64,000 bases of DNA from Evansella clarkii (GTDB lineage: Bacteria; Bacillota; Bacilli; Bacillales; Salisediminibacteriaceae): positions 3,784,361-3,848,360 of the forward strand of contig NZ_KV917376.1 in assembly GCF_002019695.1 (NCBI RefSeq), in the 5' to 3' direction. Position 1 is the stretch's first letter. Each line of letters starts with the position of its first letter. Shown one piece after another: positions 38,022-47,198 of the stretch. Position numbers and translations under genes: made by a program. The notes under the pieces are model-generated. The model was not told the DNA's origin, ran no database searches, and saw nothing but the letters and a program-made list of their open reading frames with translations.

Positions 38022-39515
38022 TTATTGCAGGTAGCCTCTCAGTTCGTTAAGGAATTTCACATCATCCAGGGCATCGACGGATTTTCCTCTTAGCAGATCG
38101 CCTTCTTCGTTTTCTATGCGGAGGTCGGCGTTGTATGTTTCCTCGCTCTCCCAGATAATAAGCAGGCCCGCAACATCCTCTTTCGATTCGCCGCTGTATT
38201 GCCAGATCAGGCTTCCCGTGTATTCTTCTTCAAGTCCAGTTTCTTCCGGGTCGGCTGTTTTCATTTGAGAAAACTTATAGCCTTCTTCAAAAAGCACATC
38301 TCTAATCTGAAGAGCAAATTCATCGTTTATAATTGGATCTTTATCATCGTCCTCCGCATTATTCTCAGCCTCGATACTGGACGCTACATAATAGAGGAAA
38401 CTACTGAGGGACATCATATCCGCCATATATTTTTCTCCCCGGTATTTCTGCATATCTTCAAGCAGCTCGTACAGCTTATCAACAAAATGATTATATTTAT
38501 GGTGTTCTGCAGCCTGGGTGTCTGTTGCCAGACTGTAGCCTAAATATTCAAGGCCGTCACGGCTTGCCTTATAATAAATAGGATACTTCTCCATTCCCTG
38601 AATCCCCCAGAAAAAGCTGAGGAAGAAAGTCATGTACCTGGTATTTGGGCATCTTTTTGGGGGAAAACCTTGTTCTATCGCCCGCTTTTTTAGAGATTTT
38701 ATATACTCGCCAAAACGGCCCAGCTTCTCCCTTGTCCAGTTGAAGTCTCCCTCTTCATGATCCGAGATTTGAATGCCAGCGAGAATTTCTGTTGTTAACT
38801 CTTCAATCGTCTCTGTGTACTCGGCCATATTGTAAAGCTGATTAAAAAACATCTGCCCGGAAAAGCCGCTGAACCCCCACAAATTCACACGGTTACCTTC
38901 AAATTCCACTTTTGCTTTTGTCTTCTGGTCGAGAATTTTCTTAAATTCACCTAGATTGATTGTACCGTTTCTCAGTTCAACAAGCTCAGTGAAATTTGAT
39001 ATAAAGGCTTCCCTTTCATATAAAATAAAATGCTCTCTGAACCTTGCAGCTTCATCCTTTTCATAGAGCTGGAGCCAGTCTTCCAGAGTCCTCGTTTTGT
39101 ATGTTCCCGCCTCATCTTTTACACCGCCGGGCTGCTCCCAACCCGTTTCGAGGAGGGAGACCAGTTTATTAATCTCTTCGTTTGAAGTAAGCATGACATC
39201 TGTTTTCCCGTTTCCTGTTTTTATACCAGCCTTTTTCACTTCAGCCATATTAATTTTGTTCGATAAAACAACATGAATATGCTTGTACCTTTTCCTCGGG
39301 GCGGAAACGAGAATTCTCCTGCTACCGGAATAATAGATCATCCGTCCAAACCCGCGGTCAGGTGTCGGGCTGTCGGCACTATTATCGACTATTTCCTTTT
39401 CGAACAGCCTTTCCTCCAAATACCTCATCAGCATCTCTGTTTCTTTATTCGCGTTATAAATCTTTTTTGTCTCCGACTCGTTCCAGCGGACGCCTTTATT
39501 AACCAATGCAGTCAC
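38022..39515 (-). CDS. mcrB: McrB N-terminal/recognition part (in frame with the AAA+ segment)
   Basis: 497 residues, starting GTG 39515 (TTG 39506 also possible). There is no known enzymatic motif. The GFGRMIYYSGSRRILVSAPR and GFSGFSGQMFFNQLYN regions look like the DNA-reading or oligomerising N-terminal part that precedes the AAA+ domain in large McrB proteins. The last codons (FLNELRGYLQ) end in TAA at 38022-38024; the frame then continues for 23 sense codons into the McrB motor. If the stop is a mutation, the ancestral protein had about 789 residues. If it is genuine, the AAGGAG just after it would be a poorly placed ribosome site for the motor ORF. Confidence 0.6.
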   Translation of the reverse strand: MTALVNKGVRWNESETKKIYNANKETEMLMRYLEERLFEKEIVDNSADSPTPDRGFGRMIYYSGSRRILVSAPRKRYKHIHVVLSNKINMAEVKKAGIKTGNGKTDVMLTSNEEINKLVSLLETGWEQPGGVKDEAGTYKTRTLEDWLQLYEKDEAARFREHFILYEREAFISNFTELVELRNGTINLGEFKKILDQKTKAKVEFEGNRVNLWGFSGFSGQMFFNQLYNMAEYTETIEELTTEILAGIQISDHEEGDFNWTREKLGRFGEYIKSLKKRAIEQGFPPKRCPNTRYMTFFLSFFWGIQGMEKYPIYYKASRDGLEYLGYSLATDTQAAEHHKYNHFVDKLYELLEDMQKYRGEKYMADMMSLSSFLYYVASSIEAENNAEDDDKDPIINDEFALQIRDVLFEEGYKFSQMKTADPEETGLEEEYTGSLIWQYSGESKEDVAGLLIIWESEETYNADLRIENEEGDLLRGKSVDALDDVKFLNELRGYLQ

Positions 39516-39900
39516 CTCGTTTATATTTATTAGAGCGTATCTCTTATGATTTTACGTTCAAATTTCCAATTGTTAGTTACCGCATAAATTCGAAAAGTAT
39601 GATGAGATTATTCAGATTCAAAGTACTATTAGGTTCAGTAATACGAATTAAGAGATTACTTACAACTTTCGACATTAAGCATGCTATTCCTGCACTTATA
39701 ATGAAGAAGGAGAACAGCATGCCGCCGTTCTCCTTCCCTGTGTATTAGTGGACTCAGTAATTTCTTTTCTCTTTACAGGGCCTAATGGACAGTGTACCAA
39801 ACTCTAGATGTCTTTCCGATTTTGAATAATTCTACTGGATTAGCAATGTACATATATCCATATTCTTCCTATTGCAAGAAAAGAACTTTATATGAGTGAC
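39516..39900. other. Intergenic region with a hairpin terminator
   Basis: No supported gene. GAAGGAGAAC (39706-39715) and GTTCTCCTTC (39727-39736) form a perfect 10-bp stem with an 11-base loop; on the minus strand it is followed by TTCTTCATTATAAG, so it is a likely terminator for the gene ending at 39901. I see nothing else in the region. Confidence 0.55.
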
Positions 39901-41700
39901 TTAAGTTATACTTATTTCAGCACCATAACTATTAATTTCATTTGTTTTAATGTTTTCTATTATTTCAACATTTATTAGCGGGGTAAATTTTTCATTCAAT
40001 TGGTCCAAAGCAACTTTTGATCGTTGATGCTTATTACTGATTCTCTTGGCTTCGACTACTTTTAAGAAAAAGTCTCGATTATATGGTGTGAAAATTATCC
40101 CGTCTAGCTCACAAACGGATTGTTTATTTTCATCAATAAATTTCAATGATCCTGTATATATAACATAAAGACCTCTATAAGTTATTTTCTCTAAAGCCTT
40201 AATAACAGTAAAAATTTCGTGCATCCCATCCTTATTTTCAGGAAATCTTCTTTTAAATTGAGATAAATGCTCTTCCACTTTCTTAACCGCATTTGTATTG
40301 CCATTCGATATAATTAGGGCATCTGATAAACCTTCATAATTAAACTCACAAAAGTAATCTTCCTTTAGAATATTTCTAAACAAATACGTTATCACCTTTT
40401 TAGTAACTACTTCTGTAAATTCTCCATTATTCACTTCGCTTTTTGCGAACCTTTTGAATCGAAAATAATCACCTAAAGCGTTATAAATTATTTTTAAACA
40501 ATTTTTTACTTTTATATTATTTGAAATTTTCTTATCTAAGGCATACACTGTTCTATATTTTAAGTAATCAGGTGAAAACCCTATACCAATATGACATTTA
40601 GAACCTAAGTAGTTAATTTTATCAAGTTCTTCTTTAAATATATCTTCAGGAAATCCTTTTCTGTCTTTAACAAAGTAAGTAATACTTAATGTAGTATCTT
40701 TATCCCATGGCAATGTATTATAAGAAAAGTTTTCTTCTTTATTGAATGGTGAATCTTCATTCATTAAAATACCTTGTATTAATTTTAAAGAATTATTTTG
40801 TGAACGATTTTCTTCTAAATAATTATCTAATTTGTTTGCTAAATCTAAACTTCTTTTTGAACCTATTAGAATAGCATTATTCTCTAAATATAATGTATCC
40901 TCTAGCAAGCTATTCATACGATTGAATACTTCCATTAATCCTGATATTTTTTTTTCGATTTCATCTATAAATAGCTCTCTGTTAAATAAAACGCTCTTTA
41001 AGTCGATAGATATAGGTATATGCGAGAAATGACTATCCATAACAATATAAGAAACTCTTCTAACTTTTGTGTGTAAATCAATATAATAATTGGGATTATT
41101 TGATAATATGTTATTTAATATCAATTCACATATTTCTCTACACTCATCATACTCGCTTTTCCTTGATAAAATAAATAATGTGTTCAACCAATGGATCTTT
41201 TGAAAATCATTTGTATCTAAAATAACATCGAATAGTTTTTTACTTTCTTTTTTTAAACCATTTTTAAATAACGTTTTTACATTTGCTTTATTTAGCTTTA
41301 AATAATGGTACCATACTTTGTTACTTGAAAATGTATCTTTGGAGTAACCCATGTTTCCTAGGATTACTGTTAATTGTAATAGTTCTGTTCCCGTGATCTT
41401 TTTTTTCTTATAATTCGTCCCATCATCAACAAAGAATTTCCAATAATCTTTTTTACTATTTAAACCCATTTTTCCGTGATCTTTTAAAAAATTTATTAAC
41501 ATTACTTGAAGTAATACATATTCAAATCGAGTATAATGGGCACCATTATGAATATATCTTATTGCACCTAATTGATTAATGCCTTTAAGTTTATTAATTA
41601 TTTTTAAATTAGAATCTTCTAGTAATTCACAGGCTGTCCCATATATTTCAGGATTGATAATCCCAATACCATTTATATTATATTCATAATTGGTTATCAA
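39901..41700 (-). CDS. Unknown defence-island protein with a possible nuclease motif
   Basis: 599 residues; start TTG 41700, 7 bases after AAGGGGGA. I do not recognise the family. It is very AT-rich and Lys/Asn-rich. Near the C-terminus the pattern CELDGIIF ... FFLKVVEAKRISNKHQR (about residues 537-562) has the acidic residue and ExK spacing of PD-(D/E)XK nucleases. The rest is helical with several Leu/Ile-rich stretches and no helicase or TM motif. It is a single gene between mcrB and a NERD helicase, so an orphan restriction-like role is plausible. Confidence 0.55.
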   Translation of the reverse strand: MITNYEYNINGIGIINPEIYGTACELLEDSNLKIINKLKGINQLGAIRYIHNGAHYTRFEYVLLQVMLINFLKDHGKMGLNSKKDYWKFFVDDGTNYKKKKITGTELLQLTVILGNMGYSKDTFSSNKVWYHYLKLNKANVKTLFKNGLKKESKKLFDVILDTNDFQKIHWLNTLFILSRKSEYDECREICELILNNILSNNPNYYIDLHTKVRRVSYIVMDSHFSHIPISIDLKSVLFNRELFIDEIEKKISGLMEVFNRMNSLLEDTLYLENNAILIGSKRSLDLANKLDNYLEENRSQNNSLKLIQGILMNEDSPFNKEENFSYNTLPWDKDTTLSITYFVKDRKGFPEDIFKEELDKINYLGSKCHIGIGFSPDYLKYRTVYALDKKISNNIKVKNCLKIIYNALGDYFRFKRFAKSEVNNGEFTEVVTKKVITYLFRNILKEDYFCEFNYEGLSDALIISNGNTNAVKKVEEHLSQFKRRFPENKDGMHEIFTVIKALEKITYRGLYVIYTGSLKFIDENKQSVCELDGIIFTPYNRDFFLKVVEAKRISNKHQRSKVALDQLNEKFTPLINVEIIENIKTNEINSYGAEISIT

Positions 41701-41879
41701 AAAAGAATCCCCCTTAAGAATGTGGACCGCTTCTATTTAATGATGTACCAAGAAATTATCGTATTCCTATACTGATTCTTTCCATCCTCATACTTTTATA
41801 TTGCAGTGAATCGGCAGATATTTTTTTTCAGTAACCTCTTTAAAGTACTCCCCTTTAACGGGCATAATTCTATCTTTGT

Positions 41880-43793
41880 CTAGTGGACTTTCAAAGTATT
41901 ATTATTAATTAAACCTGTCCTACCTGCAATGATCCCATCAAAATACTCCGTAAACTCACTCTTCCCTGAGTAGCTTATACACAAGTATTCCTTCGCTCTT
42001 GTCATTCCGATGTACATGAGGGAGGCTTCTCTTTCTTTGTCTTCTTCCAATGGGAATGGCATGTTGTCGGCGCCGACGATGAATACTGCCTGGAAGTCCA
42101 GTCCTTTGCTGCTGTCAATTGTGCTGATTTTTACGGTTTCCTCTTCTTTTTCGAAGTCCCGTTTTGACTTCGAGTTCTCAGTAAGCCAGTAATAGCCGAT
42201 GCCTTCTTTATTCAGTGCCCGTGTCAGCACATCTACATAATTCATCTTGTATGTTTTCTTTACTCGGTAGAGGATAAGCATTTCTGACAGCGGAACCTTC
42301 TTTTGTTCGTGCAGCTTCCTTATTTGTCTTGCTACTATCTTTGCTTCCCGAAAAAAATTTTCCGTTTTAAGGATGGCGGGTTCTGCTCCTTTTCTTCTCG
42401 TGCTCTGTGGAGCGATGATTTCCCCTTCATGCTCCCGACTCACTACTTTATTTTTCAGTGAGGAATGCTTCTGGTAAAAATCCCAGGCAAACTTCACAAT
42501 TTGGGCTGTGTTGCGGTAGTTAATATTTAATATCTTCGAACGCCCCTGGAAACTCAAGCCTGTATCCTGCACGTATGTACGCTTTCTTTTATAAATGGAC
42601 TGTGCCCTGTCTTCCACTAGCAGCAGTGACTTCGTTTCCGGGTTCAGCAGCTGGCTTACAAGCTGGAACCACTGGGGCTCAAAATCCTGGCCTTCATCTA
42701 TTAAAATAGCATCATAGGTTGGCATAATCGCTTCGTTGTTTTCCAGCTTCTCCAATAATACCGGTATATTTTGTTCGGAAGTTTTCAAATCATTTTTCAG
42801 CCAGGAATGGAAATTACGTACTTCAATATTGTGTTTCTTGTTCTTGGTTTCCTCGGTGAAATCGAAGTCAAACAAACTGTCAGGCTCCGTCATCATATGA
42901 TAAATCATTTGTTCAATACTTCTGGAAAGGGAGATATTATAGCAAAGAACAAGGATCTTCCAGTCGGGGTGTTCTTTCGCGAGCATTTTTGCCCGACTTC
43001 CTAAGATAAGTGTCTTCCCGCTGCCTGCTACTCCACGGATAAGCCGGTTCTTATCACCGATTTGTTTTGCTAGGTTTTCCTGGTGGAGATCCATCGCTTT
43101 CAGGTCATGCAGGGACAGAAGAAGCTGGTCCTGATACGGCACGGGCTGCTTATATTCCGCACTGATCCGTACTTCAGGGAATAAATGATATCTGATAGCG
43201 TCCATTTCATTTTTCGAGAGAGGCTCCCTTAACCGGAACGGGACCTTGAACATATTCATTATTTTCTCGATCAGATTTTCTTCAGAGAAAGATTCTTTTT
43301 CCGGATCTATCTCGTCTCTAGTAAAACAAAGATGAGGCTCCACAACAGAATATAAGCCTTCCTGTATGAAGTCTTTCTGCTGCAGGCGGGTGAACACAGT
43401 GCCGCATCCATATGGGAACTTTAAGTAAAACTTGTATTTCCCGTCCAGATGAATCAGGTTCTTATCCTTCTTTAATATATCTACTATAAGGTACATATAC
43501 TCCTGAGCCTGGCGCATCGGGCTCTTCGTTTTCGTCTGCTCGCCTGAGGAAGTGACCAGCGTCCACTCGTCCTGGTTAATTTGGAAAAGCGTGTTTTTCG
43601 TATAATCCTTCACTTCAAGCACTAATAACCCAAGGTCAGGGGCGATGATCACAAAATCAGGCCGTCTCCCATGTACCTCAGGTTCATAATAAACAATATA
43701 GTCATCCGGTAAGTAAGTTTTCAGTGTACGAAACAGCAGCCTTTCCCCAACAGTGGCACTCGAACGGATCGTCTCAGGTATTGTATATGCCAT
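41880..43793 (-). CDS. NERD-domain UvrD/Rep-type DNA helicase
   Basis: About 637 residues. ATG 43793 is chosen because GGAGG lies 6 bases upstream; the frame is open to 43874 without such a site. The N-terminal NERD nuclease-like domain (about 1-115) contains GRRPDFVIIAPDLGLLVLEV followed by KDY. The superfamily 1 helicase follows: Walker A RGVAGSGKTLILG (about 250-262), AILIDEGQDFEPQWF (about 360-374), TIDSSKGLDFQAVFI (about 556-570) and MYIGMTRAKEYL (about 592-603). Such proteins act in DNA processing, and NERD helicases are often found in defence islands. Last gene of the island. Confidence 0.85.
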   Translation of the reverse strand: MAYTIPETIRSSATVGERLLFRTLKTYLPDDYIVYYEPEVHGRRPDFVIIAPDLGLLVLEVKDYTKNTLFQINQDEWTLVTSSGEQTKTKSPMRQAQEYMYLIVDILKKDKNLIHLDGKYKFYLKFPYGCGTVFTRLQQKDFIQEGLYSVVEPHLCFTRDEIDPEKESFSEENLIEKIMNMFKVPFRLREPLSKNEMDAIRYHLFPEVRISAEYKQPVPYQDQLLLSLHDLKAMDLHQENLAKQIGDKNRLIRGVAGSGKTLILGSRAKMLAKEHPDWKILVLCYNISLSRSIEQMIYHMMTEPDSLFDFDFTEETKNKKHNIEVRNFHSWLKNDLKTSEQNIPVLLEKLENNEAIMPTYDAILIDEGQDFEPQWFQLVSQLLNPETKSLLLVEDRAQSIYKRKRTYVQDTGLSFQGRSKILNINYRNTAQIVKFAWDFYQKHSSLKNKVVSREHEGEIIAPQSTRRKGAEPAILKTENFFREAKIVARQIRKLHEQKKVPLSEMLILYRVKKTYKMNYVDVLTRALNKEGIGYYWLTENSKSKRDFEKEEETVKISTIDSSKGLDFQAVFIVGADNMPFPLEEDKEREASLMYIGMTRAKEYLCISYSGKSEFTEYFDGIIAGRTGLINNNTLKVH

Positions 43794-43875
43794 AATATCC
43801 TCCATAAAACAAGCGTTTCCCTCATTATACAACAGAATTGGATGAATTTTCATATTTTTCCTGTTGATTGTCATA

Positions 43876-43988
43876 TCGACAAATTCTGAGTAGTGCCTGG
43901 TACTTGTCGAATACTTAACTTTCCCTTGTTACACCGTACCTGTCCCCTTGTTCAAAGAAAAAACCTGTCCAAAATTCATTTGAACAAG
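43876..43988. repeat. Intergenic repeat cluster with inverted repeats
   Basis: Contains TCGACAA/TTGTCGA (43876-43882, 43904-43910), the CACCGTACCTGTCCCCTTG stretch (43932-43950) that recurs with one change at 58198-58216, and a perfect CTTGTTCAAA/TTTGAACAAG pair (43947-43956, 43979-43988). The last hairpin could end transcription of the NhaC gene ending at 44030, although the following T-run is poor. This is repetitive Bacillaceae intergenic DNA rather than a gene. Confidence 0.5.
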
Positions 43989-44029
43989 TTTTCCTTAATT
44001 CTGGTTTTCAAACTCAAACCTGAAGATCC

Positions 44030-45391
44030 TTAAGCCATAATTAAACCCAATACCAGATAGCCGGCTATACCTAAAACAAATGGTACGATAATGAGTAATA
44101 AAGATGTTCTTGCATAATCCATATTTTTTATGCCTACGGCTGCACATGTTACTGTTACTGCATCACCATAAAAGCATGCATGGCTTCCAAAGGCTGTAGC
44201 TGCTGCGACAGTTCCTATTGCTAAATATGGGTCTACTCCCATTGCGAGAGCGATTGGCAATATAATTGGAAATGAAATCGCTGCGACTCCCCAGAAGCTT
44301 CCTGTAGCAAAGGCTAAAATTGAAATGACTATAAACGTCACTACAGGGAATAAGGCGGGACTGAGTATTGGCGTTACTTGATCAATTACATATGGAGTCA
44401 GGCCTAAGTCATCATTAAATTTCTGCAGTACAAAAGCCGAAAGGACGAGCATTGTGACATAAAGCATATCTTTAAACCCGCCTATAATATTGTCTGCTAA
44501 TTGGCCAAATGTCATTAACCGCTGAACGAAAAGCATCACAAACGCTACTACTATTGCTATAATCACACCGAGAACTATATCCGATGAATATATAGTTATT
44601 CCGATTAAAGCCAGCAGCGGAACAATAAAATTCCAGGCACTGGATTTTTCTGTTGTGGCGGCAATTTCCTCTTCTTCTTCCCCTGCTTTAAAATCTTCTG
44701 GTAATACCCTGCCTGCAGCAGCTCTCGTTTCTGCTGTTTTCATTGGTCCGAAAAATGGAATGATACCAAAAATAAAAAATGGAACTATCAGTACCGCTAT
44801 CCAGGCATAAAGCATATATGGGATTGAATTAACATATGCCATAAAGCCTGATACACCAGCAACTACACCTACTTCTTCTATCTGAGCAGCGTATAGAATC
44901 GCCCAGGTGGAAAATGGCACTAAAATACAGATAGCTGCACCAGTGGAGTTTACGATGAACGCCAGAAACTCTCTGGAAACTTTGAATTTATCTGTTATAT
45001 TCTGCATTGCCACACCGACACTCAAAGAATTGAGATAATCGTCTACAAAAATCAGGATCCCAAACAGCCAGGTAAGTAACAATGATTTGTTTCTTGATTT
45101 AGCCACCTTGGCGCCGATGTCTGTAAACCCTAATGCAGAGCCCGAGTTCTTAAGAATCCTTATCATTGCTCCAAACATACCAAACATTATAATATAGTAA
45201 GCTGAATCTCCAATCTCAGTAAGGGTATAATCAAACCATGTATTCCAAAAGTCCCCTCCTGCTAAAATGATTGCAGCGACAAAGGTTCCCAGTATCAGGG
45301 ACTCCGTTGCTTTTTTCGTTATAATAGCAGCTATTATAACTACTGCTACTGGTATGAGGCTTATTATTCCGTATGTTTCCGCTACCTCCAT
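44030..45391 (-). CDS. NhaC-family transporter (antiporter)
   Basis: A 453-residue polytopic membrane protein with about 11-12 TM segments. It starts at ATG 45391 behind AAGGGGTGG. The NhaC-family core includes FVDDYLNSLSVGVAMQNITD, NSTGAAICILVPFSTWAI and the C-terminal FATGSFWGVAAISFPIILPI. Members exchange Na+ or organic acids for protons or other solutes. It is the last gene of a catabolic cluster, so it may carry the cluster's substrate or product rather than serve Na+ homeostasis (inference). It is related to, but distinct from, the NhaC protein at 56.5 kb. Confidence 0.8.
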   Translation of the reverse strand: MEVAETYGIISLIPVAVVIIAAIITKKATESLILGTFVAAIILAGGDFWNTWFDYTLTEIGDSAYYIIMFGMFGAMIRILKNSGSALGFTDIGAKVAKSRNKSLLLTWLFGILIFVDDYLNSLSVGVAMQNITDKFKVSREFLAFIVNSTGAAICILVPFSTWAILYAAQIEEVGVVAGVSGFMAYVNSIPYMLYAWIAVLIVPFFIFGIIPFFGPMKTAETRAAAGRVLPEDFKAGEEEEEIAATTEKSSAWNFIVPLLALIGITIYSSDIVLGVIIAIVVAFVMLFVQRLMTFGQLADNIIGGFKDMLYVTMLVLSAFVLQKFNDDLGLTPYVIDQVTPILSPALFPVVTFIVISILAFATGSFWGVAAISFPIILPIALAMGVDPYLAIGTVAAATAFGSHACFYGDAVTVTCAAVGIKNMDYARTSLLLIIVPFVLGIAGYLVLGLIMA

Positions 45392-45490
45392 AATTCCACC
45401 CCTTTTTATTGATATTTGTAAATATTCTGAATTTTTGGCTGAAAAAAAAAAAATTACTGTCCGTTCTCTCTCTTTCTTTCTCCATCCATA

Positions 45491-47143
45491 TTACTTTACT
45501 GGTATGATTCCTGCTCCTGTCCTACTTTTCTCATACACTACCTTTCCGTCCATCATCGTCAATATAACTTTAGCTGAAAGGATTTCTTCCGGTGGTATGT
45601 TAAACAGATTTCTGTCCAGGACGGCAATGTCCGCAAGCTTCCCTTCCTCCAGTGTTCCAAGTTCATGTTCCCGGAACGATCCGTAAGCTGAGCCATTAGT
45701 ATATGCTTTTAACGTTTCAGAAATAGTAATACACTCGTCCTGATTCCATACATTTTCCGGGTCCATAGTAATATCAGTCCTCGTTATTGCATTGAAAATT
45801 CCTAACATAGGGTTTAGTGGAACCACAGGGAAATCTGAGCCAAATGCCAGCCTTGCTCCTGCCTTTTTCAACGTGTTAATTGGAAAAGCAAGCTCTTCCC
45901 GATCTTTGCCTATCCTTGCTGTGTAGACACTTTTTTCTGCAGCAGATAAATGATACGGCTGCATGGAGGCGATTACCCCCAGCTCATGAAAGCGCTTTAT
46001 ATCTTCTTTATGAATAACCTCTATATGTTCAATTGTATGCCGGGAATCCCGAACTCCATTTTGTTTCCGTGCCTCTTCATAAGCATCTAATGCTAAGCGG
46101 ACAGCTCCGTCGCCTATTGCATGTAAACGTACTCTGAAACCTTCCCGGTCTGCATCCACAATCCATTTATTTAGCCTGTCCGGAGGAAATGCCGTAGTTC
46201 CACGTGTTTCCCGTTTATCGGAATATGGTTCCAGCAAGGAGGCTGTTCTGCTTCCCAGTACTCCGTCAACAAATTGTTTCAGCCCTGAAAACTGTATTTT
46301 TTCTGTAAAATAGGTTTCTTTTATATGCCTTGCTTTTTCTAAATCACCGTTTAATGGAGGTGAGAAATGTACACGTGCCGTTAATTCCCCATTTTCCTCC
46401 ATTTGTTTTAAGATTGGAAACTCATCCAGACTTTCACGTTGGGGCATATAAACATCATTTACAGAGGTAACACCGGAAGCGGCAGCCGCCTGAAAGAAAT
46501 TTCTCAGCAGGGTAACCTTCTTATCCTCTGAATAGGAACTAAACGCCCCTTCATACATTAAGATCATTGCATGTTCATAAGCAATTCCTGTTAATTCCCC
46601 TGTACTGTCCTTTGCAAATTCACCGAATGGCGGATCCTCGGTATGTTTAGTAATTCCCATCATCTCCAGTGCCTTACTATTCACCCATGCATGATGGCAC
46701 TCCACGTGGCTCAGGATCACAGGCCTGTCTTTTACAACCATGTCTAAGGAGAAACGATGAGGCAGCTTTGGGTTCCCCCAATTTTCATTATCCCACGCAA
46801 ATCCTAAGATCCATTCTTCTTCCGGACGGTTTTCTGCAAATGTCCTGACCATTTCCAATGCTTCTTCCTGTGACTTAGCATCCAGTAAATTCACACTGTC
46901 CATTTCTATACTGCCCATCATCAGGTGAATATGAAAATCATGCAACCCTGGCATAATTAATTGATCTCCAAAATCATATACTTTCGTTTCGGTCCCGATG
47001 AAAGACGATATTTCGTCTTTAGGCCCCACCGCTTTGATCCTGTTCCCCTTAATGGCAATGGAGGCTGCCTCTGGTTCTTTTTTAAGACCTGTAAATACAG
47101 TATTACTCATCAAAATAACGTCTGCTTCCCAATCTCTCCTCAT
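45491..47143 (-). CDS. YtcJ-like amidohydrolase
   Basis: About 550 residues. The start ATG 47143 has GGGAGG 7 bases upstream. It is a metal-dependent hydrolase of the amidohydrolase superfamily, YtcJ/Amidohydro_3 type: metal ligands in GLHDFHIHL (about 65-75), the SHVECHHAWVNSKALEMMGI block typical of YtcJ, FVDGVLGSRTASLLEPYSD, HAIGDGAV, HTIEHIEVIH, ASMQPYHLS and FGSDFPVVPLNP. It is likely cytosolic and hydrolyses an amide or ring bond. Lying between an aminotransferase and a transporter gene, it may open the pathway by releasing an amine or acid (inference). Confidence 0.82.
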   Translation of the reverse strand: MRRDWEADVILMSNTVFTGLKKEPEAASIAIKGNRIKAVGPKDEISSFIGTETKVYDFGDQLIMPGLHDFHIHLMMGSIEMDSVNLLDAKSQEEALEMVRTFAENRPEEEWILGFAWDNENWGNPKLPHRFSLDMVVKDRPVILSHVECHHAWVNSKALEMMGITKHTEDPPFGEFAKDSTGELTGIAYEHAMILMYEGAFSSYSEDKKVTLLRNFFQAAAASGVTSVNDVYMPQRESLDEFPILKQMEENGELTARVHFSPPLNGDLEKARHIKETYFTEKIQFSGLKQFVDGVLGSRTASLLEPYSDKRETRGTTAFPPDRLNKWIVDADREGFRVRLHAIGDGAVRLALDAYEEARKQNGVRDSRHTIEHIEVIHKEDIKRFHELGVIASMQPYHLSAAEKSVYTARIGKDREELAFPINTLKKAGARLAFGSDFPVVPLNPMLGIFNAITRTDITMDPENVWNQDECITISETLKAYTNGSAYGSFREHELGTLEEGKLADIAVLDRNLFNIPPEEILSAKVILTMMDGKVVYEKSRTGAGIIPVK

Positions 47144-47198
47144 AAAGAGGCCTCCCTTCTTTTGTTTCATAGCAATTTATCCGAACTACGTTTTAACG

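Noticed and set aside
39506..39748. Plus-strand frame of 80 codons before the McrB-type gene
   Set aside because: No ribosome site, crosses a hairpin, no recognisable features.
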